Under the pieces are notes generated by a model that saw only the letters and a list, made by a program, of their open reading frames with translations, was not told where the DNA came from and searched no databases. Below are positions 18,263 through 28,172 of a DNA stretch of 64,000 bases, in pieces; positions within the stretch are counted from its first letter, which is position 1, and each line of letters begins with the position of its first letter. The translations under genes were made by a program, and so were the position numbers. The DNA comes from Caenibius sp. WL (lineage in GTDB: Bacteria; Pseudomonadota; Alphaproteobacteria; Sphingomonadales; Sphingomonadaceae), in NCBI RefSeq assembly GCF_019803445.1, contig NZ_CP081844.1, forward strand, positions 1,562,501 to 1,626,500, in the 5' to 3' direction.

Positions 18263-18830
18263 GGGAAAACCCGGCGGATTTGAGCAGTGCGCGCGTTTCG
18301 AACAGCGGCAGGCCGACGACGCCCGAATGGCTGCCCTGTATCCAGGCGATCAGCCCTTCGGCGGAGCCCTGGATGGCATAGCCGCCTGCCTTGCCGTGCC
18401 ATTCGCCCCCGGCGATATAGGCGTCGATCTCGGCATCCGAGAGGCGCTTGAAGCGCACTTGCGTTTCGCTCAACCGTTCGCGCACCGTGCCATCGGGCGC
18501 GCGCAGGGCGATGGCGGAAAGTACGCGGTGGCGGCGGCCCGACAGCAGCGTGAGGCACTGGCGCGCGGTCGCTTCGTCTTCCGCCTTGGGCAGGATGCGC
18601 CGCCTGCAGGCAACCACGGTATCGCCCGCGAGGACGAAAGCATCCGCATCCGCCGCGGCGAGGGCTTTCTCGCGCGCCATGCGCTGGGCATAGACGCGGG
18701 GCAATTCGCCCTTGTGCGGGGTTTCGTCGATATCGGCGCCGCCCACGCGGACAGGTTCCACGCCAAGCCGCGAGATCAGTTCGCGCCGCCGGGGGCTGGC
18801 CGATGCAAGGATGAGCTGCGGCGCGCCCAT
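18255..18830 (-). CDS. maf: Maf family nucleoside triphosphate pyrophosphatase
   Basis: A 191-residue Maf protein that hydrolyses non-canonical or excess NTPs to monophosphates. Signatures are SASPRRRELI (residues 10-19), DETPHKGE, a central AGDTVV and KAGGYAIQGSAEGLI. The length is normal. It follows infA by 14 bases and overlaps the RNase gene. Whether it is the dTTP/UTP (YhdE-like) or m7GTP (YceF-like) type is not settled by the motifs I can read. Confidence 0.93.
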   Translation of the reverse strand: MGAPQLILASASPRRRELISRLGVEPVRVGGADIDETPHKGELPRVYAQRMAREKALAAADADAFVLAGDTVVACRRRILPKAEDEATARQCLTLLSGRRHRVLSAIALRAPDGTVRERLSETQVRFKRLSDAEIDAYIAGGEWHGKAGGYAIQGSAEGLIAWIQGSHSGVVGLPLFETRALLKSAGFSLG

Positions 18831-18844
18831 CAGGCGCAGCCCGC

Positions 18845-19090
18845 CTATTGCGGGCCCGGGCCGCCCCGGCCGGGCATGAAGCGGTAGGTGATGCGGCCCT
18901 TGGTCAGGTCGTAAGGCGTCAGTTCGACGAGCACTTCGTCGCCCACCAGCACACGGATGCGGTTCTTGCGCATTTTTCCCGCCGTGTGACCGAGGATTTC
19001 ATGGCCGTTTTCGAGCTCGACCCGGAACATCGCGTTCGGCAGCAATTCCACCACCTTGCCGCGCATTTCGAGGAGTTCTTCTTTCGCCAT
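18845..19090 (-). CDS. infA: Translation initiation factor IF-1
   Basis: An 81-residue S1/OB-fold protein that binds the 30S A-site during initiation. It reads [20 protein letters not shown], with [20 protein letters not shown] and [12 protein letters not shown], nearly the universal IF-1 pattern. A short Gly/Pro tail extends the usual 72 residues, as in other alphaproteobacteria. It is first in the infA-maf-RNase-yacG run. Confidence 0.98.
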   Translation of the reverse strand: MAKEELLEMRGKVVELLPNAMFRVELENGHEILGHTAGKMRKNRIRVLVGDEVLVELTPYDLTKGRITYRFMPGRGGPGPQ

Positions 19091-19327
19091 GTATGCCCAG
19101 ATTCCGTTTCGCTAGGGTTGCCTTGGTCGCGGCCCATAACGGCGCAACCGGCAAAAAGCAAAGAAAAGCGATCAGCAATTGTCGCAAGGTATGAAGCAAT
19201 CGCGACATTTTGATACTTTTTATGCACTTGCGCGGGTTGCGACGGCCAGCCTATTGCACGGCGCAGGGCAGGGGAAATTCACGGCCGGCGGCCCAAAAGC
19301 CGGGCTTGCATTGTTGAGGATTGTCTC

Positions 19328-21937
19328 TTGCGCTTCTTGTCTCTGCCGCTTCTGGCGCTCATCCCCGTCGCCCCCGCCTTCGCTCAGACCACGGGCGCCG
19401 AAACCGGCGCGGAGGCCGAGGATACGGATGAAATCGTCGTCATCGCTGATCGCTATCCGGGCGAAGTCAATGCGCCGCAGCCGCCGATTCTGGAACTGGA
19501 CGAGGAAGAAATCGCCTCCTATGGCGCGGGTTCGCTCACCGAACTGATCGAGGCGCTTTCGCCGCAGGTATCCTCCGGCCGTGGGCGGGGCGACGGGCGG
19601 CCGGTGATGCTGATCAACGGCCAGCGCGTGTCGAGCTTCCGCGAAATGCGCAATTTCCCGCCCGAGGCGATCCGCAAGGTCGAAGTCCTGCCCGAGGAAG
19701 TGGCGCTGCGGTACGGCTATTCCGCCAACCAGCGGGTGGTGAACTTCATTCTCAAGCCTAATTTCAGCAGCCGCACGGTGGCGGGCGAATACAGCGCGCC
19801 CACACGCGGCGGCACCGCCGACAGCGAATTGCAGGCCTCGCTGCTCAATATCAGCGGGCCGCGCCGGCTGAACCTGTCGGTCGAACTGAAAGACACCTCG
19901 CTGCTGACCGAAGCGGAACGCCCGCTGATCCAGCCCGCCGGCAACATTCCGACCGTGGCGGGCGATCCCGATCCGGCCCGTTATCGTTCGCTGGTGGCCG
20001 ATAGCCGCGATATGACCGTGGAAGGCACCTGGTCGACCGGCCTCGGCAAGGAAGGCAGTGGCGGCCAGCTTAGCCTCAACGGCAGTTTCAACCGCGCGGA
20101 TTCGCGTTCGCTCGCCGGGCTCAACATGGTCATGCTGACCGATCCCGACGATGCAACCGCGCTGCGCAGCCTGCCCGGCGCACTGACCCGCACCACCCGC
20201 ACCGACACGTTCCAGGCGGGCGGCACGTATAACCGGGCGCTCGACGGCTGGCAGCTTACCGCCACGGTCGATGGCACCCATGCCGAAACCACCACCCGGA
20301 TCGACCGCCGGGCGGACACCGGCTGGCTGGTGGACGATGCCGCCGGCGGGCTGCTGGACATCACCGGGCCGCTGCCCTCGATTGCTTTCACCGGACGGGA
20401 TGAGGCGAAAGCGACCAGCAATTCGCTGTCGAACAAGATCACCATGTCGGGCAGCCCGCTGCTGCTGCCGGCGGGCGAGATGGCGATGACAGCCTCGGTC
20501 GGGTTCGATTATACCGGCCTCGATAGCCGTGACACGCGCCTGAGCGAACGGACCAGGCTGAACCGCAAGGATGTGAGCGCGGGGCTCAATCTCCTCATCC
20601 CTCTTACCAGCAGACGCGAAGGCGTGCTCGACGCCATCGGCGATCTTTCGCTCAATCTCAGCGGCGGGATCAACCGCCTGTCGGACTTCGGCACGCTGAC
20701 CAACTGGAACGCGGGCCTCACCTGGGCGCCCACCGAGCGGCTGAGCTTCCAGGCGAGCTATATCGCGGAAGACGCGGCCCCCGGGTTGACCGATCTCGGC
20801 AATCCACTGGTGCAGACGTTCAACGTCCCGGTTTACGATTTCACGCTGGGCCAGACCGCACTGGTCACGGTGACGACGGGCGGCAATCCCAATCTGAAAA
20901 AGGAAAGGCAGCGCGACATCAAGCTGTCGGCCAACTGGCAACTGCCGTTCCTCCAGCGGTCGAATTTCGTCGTCGAATATTTCCGCAACAGTTCCGACGA
21001 TGTGACGTCGTCGTTCCCGGTGCTGACGCCGGCTATCGAAGCGGCGTTCCCCGATCGCGTGATCCGCGACGAGAGCGGCAGGCTGGTGGCGATCGACCGG
21101 CGCCCGGTGACGTATGACAAGATGAAAAGCAGCAGCCTGCGCTACGGCTTCAATCTGTCGGGCCAGTTGGGCAAGGCCGATCCTGCGGCGGCCGGGCGTG
21201 GCGGCCGGGGCGGCATGATGGGCGCCGCGATGATGGCGGGCGGCCCGCCGCCGGGCGATGGCCCGCGCGGGGGCGGCGATGACCGGCCCGGCGGCGGCCG
21301 GGGTGACGGTGCGGGCGGCGGAGAACGCCGTGCCGGTGCCGATGACCGCGGGCCGCGCGGTGGCGATGGCCCCGGCAGGGATGGCTCCGGCGGCGGCTTC
21401 GGCCGTGGGCCGGGCGGCGGCGGTGGCCCGATGATGGGCGGGCGCGGCGGCGGGCGTGGCCGCTGGAATCTGGCGATCTACCACACCGTCCGCTTTGACG
21501 AGACGGTGACGATTGCCCGGGGCGGCCCGGTGCTCGACCTGCTGGATGGCGATGCGCTGACCGATGGCGGCGTGGCCCGCCACGGCATCGAAGTGTCGGG
21601 CGGTGCGTTCTACAAGGGCTTCGGCCTGCGCCTGAAAGGCACGTACACCGCGCCGGTGCATGTCAGCGGCAGCGGTATGCAGGGCAGTTCGGATTTGCGT
21701 TTCGGCAGCACGTTCGTGGCCAATCTGCGCCTGTTTGCCGATCTCGGCCAGCAGCAGAGCCTGGTCGATGCCTCGCCCTTCTTCAAGGGGATGCGCGTTT
21801 CGCTCAAAGTCGACAATCTGTTCGATTCCCGCCAGAAAGTGACCGACAACAACGGCACGGTGCCACTGAGCTATCAGGCCGATTACCGCGATCCGCTGGG
21901 CCGCGTGATCGGGATCGATATCCGCAAGATGTTCTGA
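19328..21937 (+). CDS. TonB-dependent receptor with Gly-rich insert
   Basis: An 869-residue outer-membrane receptor starting at TTG, with GAGGA seven bases upstream. The signal peptide is RFLSLPLLALIPVAPAFAQ, then DEIVVIADRYPG, a short plug (RPVMLINGQRVSSFREMRNF, IRKVEVLPEEVALRYGYS) and a barrel ending GRVIGIDIRKMF. Residues of about 618-713 are a low-complexity stretch of Gly, Arg, Asp, Pro and Met, inserted before the strand that resumes at RWNLAIYHTV. The plug lacks the usual RGPQGTLYG block; it belongs to a divergent sphingomonad family whose substrate is unknown to me. It stands alone between infA and an NTF2-like gene. Confidence 0.9.
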   Translation: MRFLSLPLLALIPVAPAFAQTTGAETGAEAEDTDEIVVIADRYPGEVNAPQPPILELDEEEIASYGAGSLTELIEALSPQVSSGRGRGDGRPVMLINGQRVSSFREMRNFPPEAIRKVEVLPEEVALRYGYSANQRVVNFILKPNFSSRTVAGEYSAPTRGGTADSELQASLLNISGPRRLNLSVELKDTSLLTEAERPLIQPAGNIPTVAGDPDPARYRSLVADSRDMTVEGTWSTGLGKEGSGGQLSLNGSFNRADSRSLAGLNMVMLTDPDDATALRSLPGALTRTTRTDTFQAGGTYNRALDGWQLTATVDGTHAETTTRIDRRADTGWLVDDAAGGLLDITGPLPSIAFTGRDEAKATSNSLSNKITMSGSPLLLPAGEMAMTASVGFDYTGLDSRDTRLSERTRLNRKDVSAGLNLLIPLTSRREGVLDAIGDLSLNLSGGINRLSDFGTLTNWNAGLTWAPTERLSFQASYIAEDAAPGLTDLGNPLVQTFNVPVYDFTLGQTALVTVTTGGNPNLKKERQRDIKLSANWQLPFLQRSNFVVEYFRNSSDDVTSSFPVLTPAIEAAFPDRVIRDESGRLVAIDRRPVTYDKMKSSSLRYGFNLSGQLGKADPAAAGRGGRGGMMGAAMMAGGPPPGDGPRGGGDDRPGGGRGDGAGGGERRAGADDRGPRGGDGPGRDGSGGGFGRGPGGGGGPMMGGRGGGRGRWNLAIYHTVRFDETVTIARGGPVLDLLDGDALTDGGVARHGIEVSGGAFYKGFGLRLKGTYTAPVHVSGSGMQGSSDLRFGSTFVANLRLFADLGQQQSLVDASPFFKGMRVSLKVDNLFDSRQKVTDNNGTVPLSYQADYRDPLGRVIGIDIRKMF

Positions 21938-21987
21938 CCGGGTTTCCCGCGCTGTCCCCGCCCCGGGGGGATGGCGCCGGCCCTGCG

Positions 21988-22371
21988 TCAGCCGTCTTGC
22001 GCCCCGGTGGGATTGGCCACGTCCACCGGGTAGGTGCCGTGGCCTTCGATCACCTTGCCGCCTGCGAAGCGCAGGACTTCGCTCACCCGCGTGCCTTTCT
22101 GGTTGGTATAGGCGATGACGAGGCAATCGACCCCGGCGAACACCCCCTCAACCGTGAAATGCAGATCGGGAATGCGCGCCAGGCCCGCCGTCCAGTAAGC
22201 GCGGATGGCGGCCTTGCCGCGCAGAACGCCGCCGGTTTCCGGCATGACCTGCGCGGCGAAGGGCGAAGTAAACGCCGCCTCCTCATGGAAATGGGCCAGC
22301 ACCGCCTCTACATCATGGGCATTCCAGGCTGCGGCCCAGCGGGCGGCGAACTGTGCGGGATCGATGTCCAT
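21988..22371 (-). CDS. SnoaL-like / NTF2-fold protein
   Basis: A 127-residue protein with the NTF2-like pattern: FAARWAAAWNAHDVEAVLAHF at the N-terminus, GGVLRGKAAIRAYW in the middle and a final strand region ending GHGTYPV. Such proteins act as small cone-shaped isomerases, hydrolases or binding proteins, and the function cannot be assigned. It converges with the receptor gene and is divergent from uvrC. Confidence 0.8.
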   Translation of the reverse strand: MDIDPAQFAARWAAAWNAHDVEAVLAHFHEEAAFTSPFAAQVMPETGGVLRGKAAIRAYWTAGLARIPDLHFTVEGVFAGVDCLVIAYTNQKGTRVSEVLRFAGGKVIEGHGTYPVDVANPTGAQDG

Positions 22372-22550
22372 GGATGGCGGGCTCCTTGCAACCGGGCGCA
22401 GGATAGCGAGAGACGGCGTAAAGCAAATGCGATTTTCCTACCGGGCCGCGATTTGGCATAGGGGGGCCATGCGCCATGCCGACCGCCCTTTTCCTGCCGG
22501 TGTTTTTTGCCCCGTTTCCGCGCGTTTCCGGGGTGGGACATTGGCATCCC

Positions 22551-22578
22551 TGAACCGTGTCAACTGTGTCAACTTGCC
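22551..22578 (-). repeat. TTGACACAG tandem repeat element, copy A
   Basis: On the minus strand this reads as two head-to-tail 9-base units (AGTTGACAC) followed by GGTTCA. Nearly identical copies lie at 29097-29124 and 29247-29276. It lies in the uvrC leader, just upstream of the chosen start. Confidence 0.7.
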
Positions 22579-22601
22579 CATCGCGAATCGGGAAATCCGG
22601 C

Positions 22602-24557
22602 ATGGCTAAGACCCCGGCCGGAACCCCGCCGCACCCGCAAGGCGCGGACCGTTTCAACGAGGACCGCGCGACCGATACCATGCGTTCTTCGCGCCCCGAT
22701 CTCGCGGCGGGGGTGGCCGCGATCCGCGAAACGCTGGCGACGCTGAAGCCCAAGCCGGGCGTCTATCGCATGTGCGATGCGCGCGGCGACGTGCTCTATG
22801 TCGGCAAGGCGCGCGCGCTGAAGAACCGGGTGGCGAATTATACGCAGGTCGACCGCCTGCCGCTGCGCCTGCAACGCATGGTGGCGCAGACGCGCGGCAT
22901 GGAAATCGTCACCACCAATTCGGAAGCGGAGGCGCTGCTGCTCGAAGCGCAGCTGATCAAGCGGTTCCGCCCGCCCTACAACGTGCTGCTGCGAGACGAC
23001 AAAAGCTTCCCGTTCATCCTGCTGCGCGCCGATCACGATTTCCCCCGCATCATGAAGCATCGCGGCGCGCGCAAGGCGAAAGGCAATTACTACGGCCCGT
23101 TCGCCAGCGCCGGCAGCGTCAACACCACGATCAACGCCTTGCAGAAGCTGTTCCTGCTGCGCAGTTGCACCGACAGCTTCTTTGCCCGCCGTGATCGGCC
23201 ATGCCTGCTCTATCAGATCAAGCGTTGTTCGGCCCCCTGCGTGGGGCGGATCGATGCGCAGGGCTATGCCGAACTGGTGCGGCAAGCGAAGGATTTCCTC
23301 GGCGGGCGGTCGAACACGGTGCAGCAGGAAATCCAGCGGCAGATGCAGCAGGCCGCCGAAGCGCTCGATTTCGAAAGCGCGGCCATGCTGCGCGACCGGC
23401 TGCGCGCGGCGACGTTCATTCAGGGCAGCCAGGCGATCAATGCGCAGGGGCTGGGCGATGCCGATATCTTCGCCATGGCGGTGAAGGGCGGGCACGTCGC
23501 GATCCAGGCGTTCTTTATCCGCGGCGGGCAGAACTGGGGACACCGCGCGTTCTTCCCCGCGCATACCGAAGGGGTGGAGGATGCGGCGGTGCTGTCGGGC
23601 GTGCTGGCGCAGTTCTATGAAGAAGTGCCGCCGCCGCGCATGATTCTGGTGGACCGTGATTTGCCCGATGCGGCCCTGCTGGCCGAGGCGCTGCGCGAAG
23701 CGGCGGGGCACAAGGTGGAAATCGCCGTGCCGCAGCGGGGGGAGCGGCGCAAGCTGGTGGAGCAGGCCAGCCGCAACGCGGTGGAAGCGCTCGACCGGCG
23801 GCTGGCCGAACGCGGCACGCAGACGAAAATCCTGCGCGAAATGGCCGAATTCCTCGAACTGCCCGAAGTGCCCCGGCGGATCGAAATCTACGACAACAGC
23901 CATATCCAGGGTGCCAAGGCGGTGGGCGGCATGGTGGTGGCCGGGCCGGAAGGGTTCATCAAGAACCAGTATCGCAAGTTCAACATCCGCAGCGCGCAGA
24001 CGAACGACGATTTCGGGATGATGCGCGAAGTGATGGAGCGGCGCTTTTCCCGCGCGCTGGAGGAAGACCCGGACCGCGCCAAGGAAGTCAACGGCGTGGG
24101 GGTGTGGCCCGATCTCGTGCTGATCGATGGCGGCAAAGGGCAGATGAGCGCGGTCAGGGATACGCTGGAGGAACTGGGGATCGAGGACGTGCCGCTGATC
24201 GCCATCGCCAAGGGGCCGCATCATGGCCGCGAAGGGCGTGAAGTGTTCCACTTTCCCGATGGGCGGGAAAAGATGCTGCCGGTCAATTCGCCGGTGCTGT
24301 TCTATCTCCAGCGCCTGCGCGATGAGGTGCACCGCTATGCCATCGGCGTCCACCGAGACAAGCGTAGCCGGGCGATCACCGCCAGCCCGCTGGACGAGAT
24401 TCCCGGCATCGGCCCGGCGCGCAAGCGGGCGCTGCTGCTGCATTTCGGCACGGCAGGCAAAGTCCGCGCGGCATCGCTGGAAGATTTGCAACGCGCGCCG
24501 GGCGTGAGCGCGGCGGTGGCGCAGACAGTGTACGATTTCTACCACCCCGGCGGGTAG
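22602..24557 (+). CDS. uvrC: Excinuclease ABC subunit C
   Basis: A 651-residue UvrC, which makes both incisions in nucleotide excision repair with UvrB. Domains are an N-terminal GIY-YIG nuclease (PGVYRMCD, then DVLYVGKARALKNRV), a UVR motif (ALDFESAAMLRDRLRAA), an RNase H-like nuclease domain (IEIYDNSHIQGAKAVGGMVV) and C-terminal helix-hairpin-helix motifs (LDEIPGIGPARKRALL). The length is normal. I chose the ATG at 22602, with GGGA upstream; a GTG at 22557 would start inside the repeat element. Confidence 0.97.
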   Translation: MAKTPAGTPPHPQGADRFNEDRATDTMRSSRPDLAAGVAAIRETLATLKPKPGVYRMCDARGDVLYVGKARALKNRVANYTQVDRLPLRLQRMVAQTRGMEIVTTNSEAEALLLEAQLIKRFRPPYNVLLRDDKSFPFILLRADHDFPRIMKHRGARKAKGNYYGPFASAGSVNTTINALQKLFLLRSCTDSFFARRDRPCLLYQIKRCSAPCVGRIDAQGYAELVRQAKDFLGGRSNTVQQEIQRQMQQAAEALDFESAAMLRDRLRAATFIQGSQAINAQGLGDADIFAMAVKGGHVAIQAFFIRGGQNWGHRAFFPAHTEGVEDAAVLSGVLAQFYEEVPPPRMILVDRDLPDAALLAEALREAAGHKVEIAVPQRGERRKLVEQASRNAVEALDRRLAERGTQTKILREMAEFLELPEVPRRIEIYDNSHIQGAKAVGGMVVAGPEGFIKNQYRKFNIRSAQTNDDFGMMREVMERRFSRALEEDPDRAKEVNGVGVWPDLVLIDGGKGQMSAVRDTLEELGIEDVPLIAIAKGPHHGREGREVFHFPDGREKMLPVNSPVLFYLQRLRDEVHRYAIGVHRDKRSRAITASPLDEIPGIGPARKRALLLHFGTAGKVRAASLEDLQRAPGVSAAVAQTVYDFYHPGG

Positions 24558-24584
24558 TGCGGGGCTGAGGCTTCCCCGGCGCGC

Positions 24585-25472
24585 TCAGTCCTGCTTCACC
24601 TCGCGCAGCACGCCTTCCTGCGCGGTGCTGGCGACCAGCCGCCCGTCACGCGTGAAGATCTGCCCCCGGGTGAAACCGCGCCCGTTGCCCGCCCATGGGC
24701 TTTCGGTGACGTAGAGCAGCCATTCGTCGGCGCGGAAGGGTTCGTGGAACCAGATCGCGTGATCGAGGCTGGACCCGCGCATATCGCCGCGCACCATCGA
24801 TTTGCCGTGCGGGCGCAACGCCGTCATCAACAGTTGCATGTCGCTGGCATAAGCCAGCACGGCGCGGTGCACGCGCGGATCGTCAGGCAGCGGGGCGACC
24901 GCGCGGACCCAGGTATGCGCCACCGCTTCGCTGCGTTCGCCGGTCAGCCAGCAGGGTTCTTCGACCGTGCGGATATCGAAAGCGAGCGGGCGCTTGATCG
25001 GCACGGGCTTGGTCGTCCCGCACCGTTCGGCGAAGCGGACGAGCTGGCGCGACATCCGTTCCAGCCCTTCGGGTTCCTCCACCATGGGCATGGGCTGGCG
25101 CTGGTGTTCCACCCCCCGTTCGCCGACATGGAACGAGGCGGTGAGGCTGAGGATCGGTTCGCCCTGCTGGCTGGCGACGACGCGGCGATTGGAAAAGCTG
25201 CGTCCGTCGAAATCGTTGGTGACCATGTAACTGATCGGCAGTTCGCTGGAGCCGGTGCGGAGGAAATAGGCGTGCAGCGAATGGGCGGAACGATCCTCAT
25301 CCACAGTCCGTTCGGCGGCGGCCAGCGCCTGGGCGATGACCTGCCCGCCAAACAGGCGGCCGGGCGTCAGCTTCCAGCGTCGGCCTTCGAAACGATTGGC
25401 GCCGCGCGGCTCCATGTCGAGAAGGAGAACGAGATCCGCGACCAGCCGTTCGGGTGTCTCTTCAAGCAACAT
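24585..25472 (-). CDS. tesB: Acyl-CoA thioesterase II (TesB)
   Basis: A 295-residue double hot-dog thioesterase that hydrolyses acyl-CoA to free acid and CoA. Recognisable blocks are RFEGRRW, GRLFGGQVIAQALAAAERTV, LHAYFLRTGSS, the C-terminal SLDHAIWFHEPFRADEWLLY and GRGFTRGQIFTRDGRLVAS, which contains the active-site region. The length matches E. coli TesB. It converges with uvrC, and hppA lies upstream in the same direction with a terminator between. The ATG at 25472 begins the conserved region; upstream in-frame sequence has no homology. Confidence 0.94.
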   Translation of the reverse strand: MLLEETPERLVADLVLLLDMEPRGANRFEGRRWKLTPGRLFGGQVIAQALAAAERTVDEDRSAHSLHAYFLRTGSSELPISYMVTNDFDGRSFSNRRVVASQQGEPILSLTASFHVGERGVEHQRQPMPMVEEPEGLERMSRQLVRFAERCGTTKPVPIKRPLAFDIRTVEEPCWLTGERSEAVAHTWVRAVAPLPDDPRVHRAVLAYASDMQLLMTALRPHGKSMVRGDMRGSSLDHAIWFHEPFRADEWLLYVTESPWAGNGRGFTRGQIFTRDGRLVASTAQEGVLREVKQD

Positions 25473-25560
25473 GCTGTCTACATGCGCCTCGCCGCATGCG
25501 CCGTCAACGCGTTGCTGAACGGGCGGTGAAATTTGCTGGCAGTTTGCCGGACAAGGAAAA

Positions 25561-25588
25561 CCTCCGCCCGGATAATGCCGGGCGGGGG
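25561..25588 (-). terminator. Rho-independent terminator of hppA
   Basis: An 11-base stem (25561-25571 with 25578-25588, one G-U pair) encloses a 6-base loop. It is followed on the minus strand by TTTTCC, 24 bases after the hppA stop. Confidence 0.75.
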
Positions 25589-25612
25589 CTTCCTGAAATG
25601 CACTGCTTGGGG

Positions 25613-27742
25613 TCAGCCCGCTGCAAGCACCGCGAGCAGGAGAAGCGCCACGATGTTGGTGATCTTGATCATCGGATTGACCGCCGGACCGGCGGTGTCC
25701 TTGTAGGGATCGCCCACCGTGTCGCCGGTCACCGCGGCCTTGTGGGCTTCGCTGCCCTTGCCGCCGTGATGGCCATCCTCGATATACTTCTTGGCGTTGT
25801 CCCATGCGCCGCCGCCCGACGTCATCGAGAGCGCGACGAACAGCCCGCCGACGATCACGCCCAGCAACAGCGCGCCCAGCGCGGCAAAGCCGTTCTCCGG
25901 CCCGGCCACCAGGGTGATGACGAAATAGACCGCGATCGGGGCCAGCACCGGCAGGAGCGACGGCACGATCATTTCCTTGATCGCCGCCTTGGTGACGAGA
26001 TCGACCGTGCGGGCATAATTGGGCTTGGACGTGCCCGCCATGATGCCGGGATCGTTTGCGAACTGATCGCGCACATCCTTCACCACATCGCCCGCCGCGC
26101 GGCCGACCGCCGTCATCCCCATCGCGCCGAACAGATAGGGCAGCAGCGCGCCCAGCAGCAGACCGACGATGACGTAGGGATTTTCCAGGCTGAAATCGAC
26201 AGTCAGATCGGGGAAGAACTCCCCAAGATCGGTGGTATAGGCGGCAAACAGCACCAGTGCGGCAAGGCCAGCCGAACCGATGGCGTAGCCCTTGGTCACT
26301 GCCTTGGTGGTGTTGCCCACGGCATCCAGCAGGTCGGTCTTTTCGCGCACGCTGTCATCTAGGCCCGCCATTTCGGCGATGCCCCCGGCGTTGTCCGTGA
26401 CCGGCCCATAGGCATCGAGCGCGACGACCATCCCGGCCAGCGCCAGCATGGCGGTGGCGCCATAAGCGATCCCGATCAGCCCGGCGAGCTGATAGGCGAT
26501 GACGATTCCGGCGACGATGACCACGGTAGGCAGCGCGGTCGCTTCGAGGCTGACGGCGAGGCCCTGGATCACATTGGTGCCGTGGCCGGTTTCGCTGGCC
26601 TTGGCGATGGAACGGACCGGACGGTAATTGGTGCCGGTATAGTATTCCGTGATCCAGATGATCAGCCCGGTGATGACAAGGCCGAGCATCGCGCAAAGGA
26701 ACAGCTGCACCCCGGTGAAGCCGCCCAGCGCGCCCGCTTCGCCCGCGGAACCCGGTGCGGCGCCGATCACCGCATGCATATCCCCCAGGGCATAGGAGGT
26801 GGCGAACCAGATCGCCGGAATGGCGAGTACGGCGGAAACGAGGAAGCCCTTGTACATCGCGCCCATGACATTGTTCGATTTGCCGAGGCGGACGAAATAG
26901 GTGCCGATGATCGAAGTGACGATGCACACGCCCCCGATCAGCAGCGGCAGCGCCATCAGGTTGGGCAGCAGATCGCCCACGCCCTTGAGCAGCAGCGCGG
27001 TCAGCACCATGGTGGCGCCGACGGTGACGACGTAGGTTTCGAACAGGTCGGCCGCCATCCCGGCGCAATCGCCGACATTGTCGCCCACATTGTCCGCGAT
27101 CACGGCGGGGTTGCGCGGATCGTCTTCGGGGATGCCCGCTTCGACTTTGCCGACGAGATCCGCGCCGACATCGGCCGCTTTGGTGAAGATCCCGCCGCCG
27201 AGACGGGCGAAGATCGAGATCAGCGAAGCACCGAACGCGAGAGCGACGAGGCCATCGACCACTGTGCGGTCATCGCCGCCGATGCCGTAGCCGCCGGGGC
27301 CGGTGAGATACCAGTAGAACACGGAGATCGCGAGCAGCGCGAGCCCGGCCACGAGCAGGCCGGTGATCGCCCCCGCGCGAAAGGCGAGAGTAAGGCCCTG
27401 TTGCAGCCCGGTCTGGGCGGCGGCGGCTGTGCGCACATTGGCGCGGACCGAGATGTTCATCCCGATGAACCCGGCCACGCCGGACAGGATCGCGCCAATG
27501 ATGAAGCCGATGGCGGAAATAGCGCCCAGCGTTCCGGCGATAATCGCGGCCACCACCACACCGACAATGGCAATAGTGCTGTACTGGCGCTTCAGATAGG
27601 CTTGCGCCCCTTCCTGTATAGCGCCAGCGATTTCCTGCATCTTTTCATTGCCGGGGCTAGCGCCCAGCACCTGACGACTGGTGATGAAACCATAAAGAAT
27701 GGCCACCAATCCCAGGATAATTGCGATGAGTACCAGGTCCAC
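25613..27742 (-). CDS. hppA: Membrane-bound proton-translocating pyrophosphatase
   Basis: A 709-residue integral membrane pump with about 16 TM helices that couples PPi hydrolysis to H+ export. The catalytic loop has [20 protein letters not shown], then [19 protein letters not shown]; a second acidic cluster lies near the C-terminus ([18 protein letters not shown]). The motif [10 protein letters not shown] has Lys where K+-dependent enzymes have Ala, which marks the K+-independent, H+-pumping class. The start is a GTG with AAGGAGGGG upstream. It is monocistronic, with a terminator at 25561-25588. Confidence 0.97.
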   Translation of the reverse strand: MDLVLIAIILGLVAILYGFITSRQVLGASPGNEKMQEIAGAIQEGAQAYLKRQYSTIAIVGVVVAAIIAGTLGAISAIGFIIGAILSGVAGFIGMNISVRANVRTAAAAQTGLQQGLTLAFRAGAITGLLVAGLALLAISVFYWYLTGPGGYGIGGDDRTVVDGLVALAFGASLISIFARLGGGIFTKAADVGADLVGKVEAGIPEDDPRNPAVIADNVGDNVGDCAGMAADLFETYVVTVGATMVLTALLLKGVGDLLPNLMALPLLIGGVCIVTSIIGTYFVRLGKSNNVMGAMYKGFLVSAVLAIPAIWFATSYALGDMHAVIGAAPGSAGEAGALGGFTGVQLFLCAMLGLVITGLIIWITEYYTGTNYRPVRSIAKASETGHGTNVIQGLAVSLEATALPTVVIVAGIVIAYQLAGLIGIAYGATAMLALAGMVVALDAYGPVTDNAGGIAEMAGLDDSVREKTDLLDAVGNTTKAVTKGYAIGSAGLAALVLFAAYTTDLGEFFPDLTVDFSLENPYVIVGLLLGALLPYLFGAMGMTAVGRAAGDVVKDVRDQFANDPGIMAGTSKPNYARTVDLVTKAAIKEMIVPSLLPVLAPIAVYFVITLVAGPENGFAALGALLLGVIVGGLFVALSMTSGGGAWDNAKKYIEDGHHGGKGSEAHKAAVTGDTVGDPYKDTAGPAVNPMIKITNIVALLLLAVLAAG

Positions 27743-28172
27743 GCCTTACCCCTCCTTTTGAACGTTCCCGCTTTTTGCGGAATACTTAATTGAGGGGCAT
27801 AGTCTTAAGGCCGCTTGGGCGCGGCGCAAGCCCCAAACCTTGCAAGTGCAATGTGGAAGATAAAAAATTGTAATCGTTTAAAATACTGTGAAAGCATGAC
27901 GCCGTGGGGCGGCAATTCAACCAATCTCAGGCAACCATCCGCTCTTGGGTATGCATGGTTTGCAAAACATGCATGCCTCGGCACAATTTCCGCTCAGCCT
28001 GAGCTTGTCGAAGGCTGCGAGCAACGGAAGCCTCCTGCTCTGGCAAGGTCCTGGCCACACGTGTGGTGCGTGGCCTTCGACAGGCTCAGGCTGAGCGGGT
28101 GGGGTATTTGCAAATCACACAATCGCCGTCTGCTTGTCCTTTTTCGTTTTCGCAGGAAGGAAGATGACGGGG
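27743..28172. other. Intergenic region between hppA and thiL with repeats
   Basis: These 430 bases hold the hppA promoter region and no supported gene. They also hold a perfect inverted repeat (ATGCATG/CATGCAT, 27951-27974, 10-base loop) and the inverted pair of repeats listed separately at 27991-28097. Confidence 0.6.
27991..28097. repeat. Inverted pair of CTCAGGCTGAG / TTCGACAGG repeats
   Basis: The left copy is 27991-28015 and the right copy, in opposite orientation, 28073-28097. Each carries CGCTCAGCCTGAGC-type dyads next to TGTCGAAGGC. The pair could fold into a long cruciform. A related inverted pair lies at 44759-44864. Confidence 0.75.

Noticed and set aside
17082-18887. 601-codon plus-strand frame opposite yacG, RNase and maf
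   Set aside because: It spans three real genes on the other strand and is Arg/Ala/Ser-rich, as expected for a shadow frame.
18999-19208. 69-codon minus-strand frame with a signal-peptide-like start upstream of infA
   Set aside because: The hydrophobic N-terminus is suggestive, but the frame runs out of phase into infA, has no recognisable mature domain and no clear ribosome site.
19220-22126. 968-codon open frame on the minus strand opposite the Gly-rich TonB receptor
   Set aside because: The plus strand codes for a receptor with signal peptide, plug and terminal Phe-type strand. The antisense frame has no domain and only reflects high GC in codon position 3.
22569-24545. 658-codon minus-strand frame opposite uvrC
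   Set aside because: It is fully antisense to a clear UvrC and is of mirrored low-information composition.
26582-27793. 403-codon plus-strand frame opposite hppA
   Set aside because: It is antisense to an unmistakable H+-pyrophosphatase and has no ribosome site or family motif.
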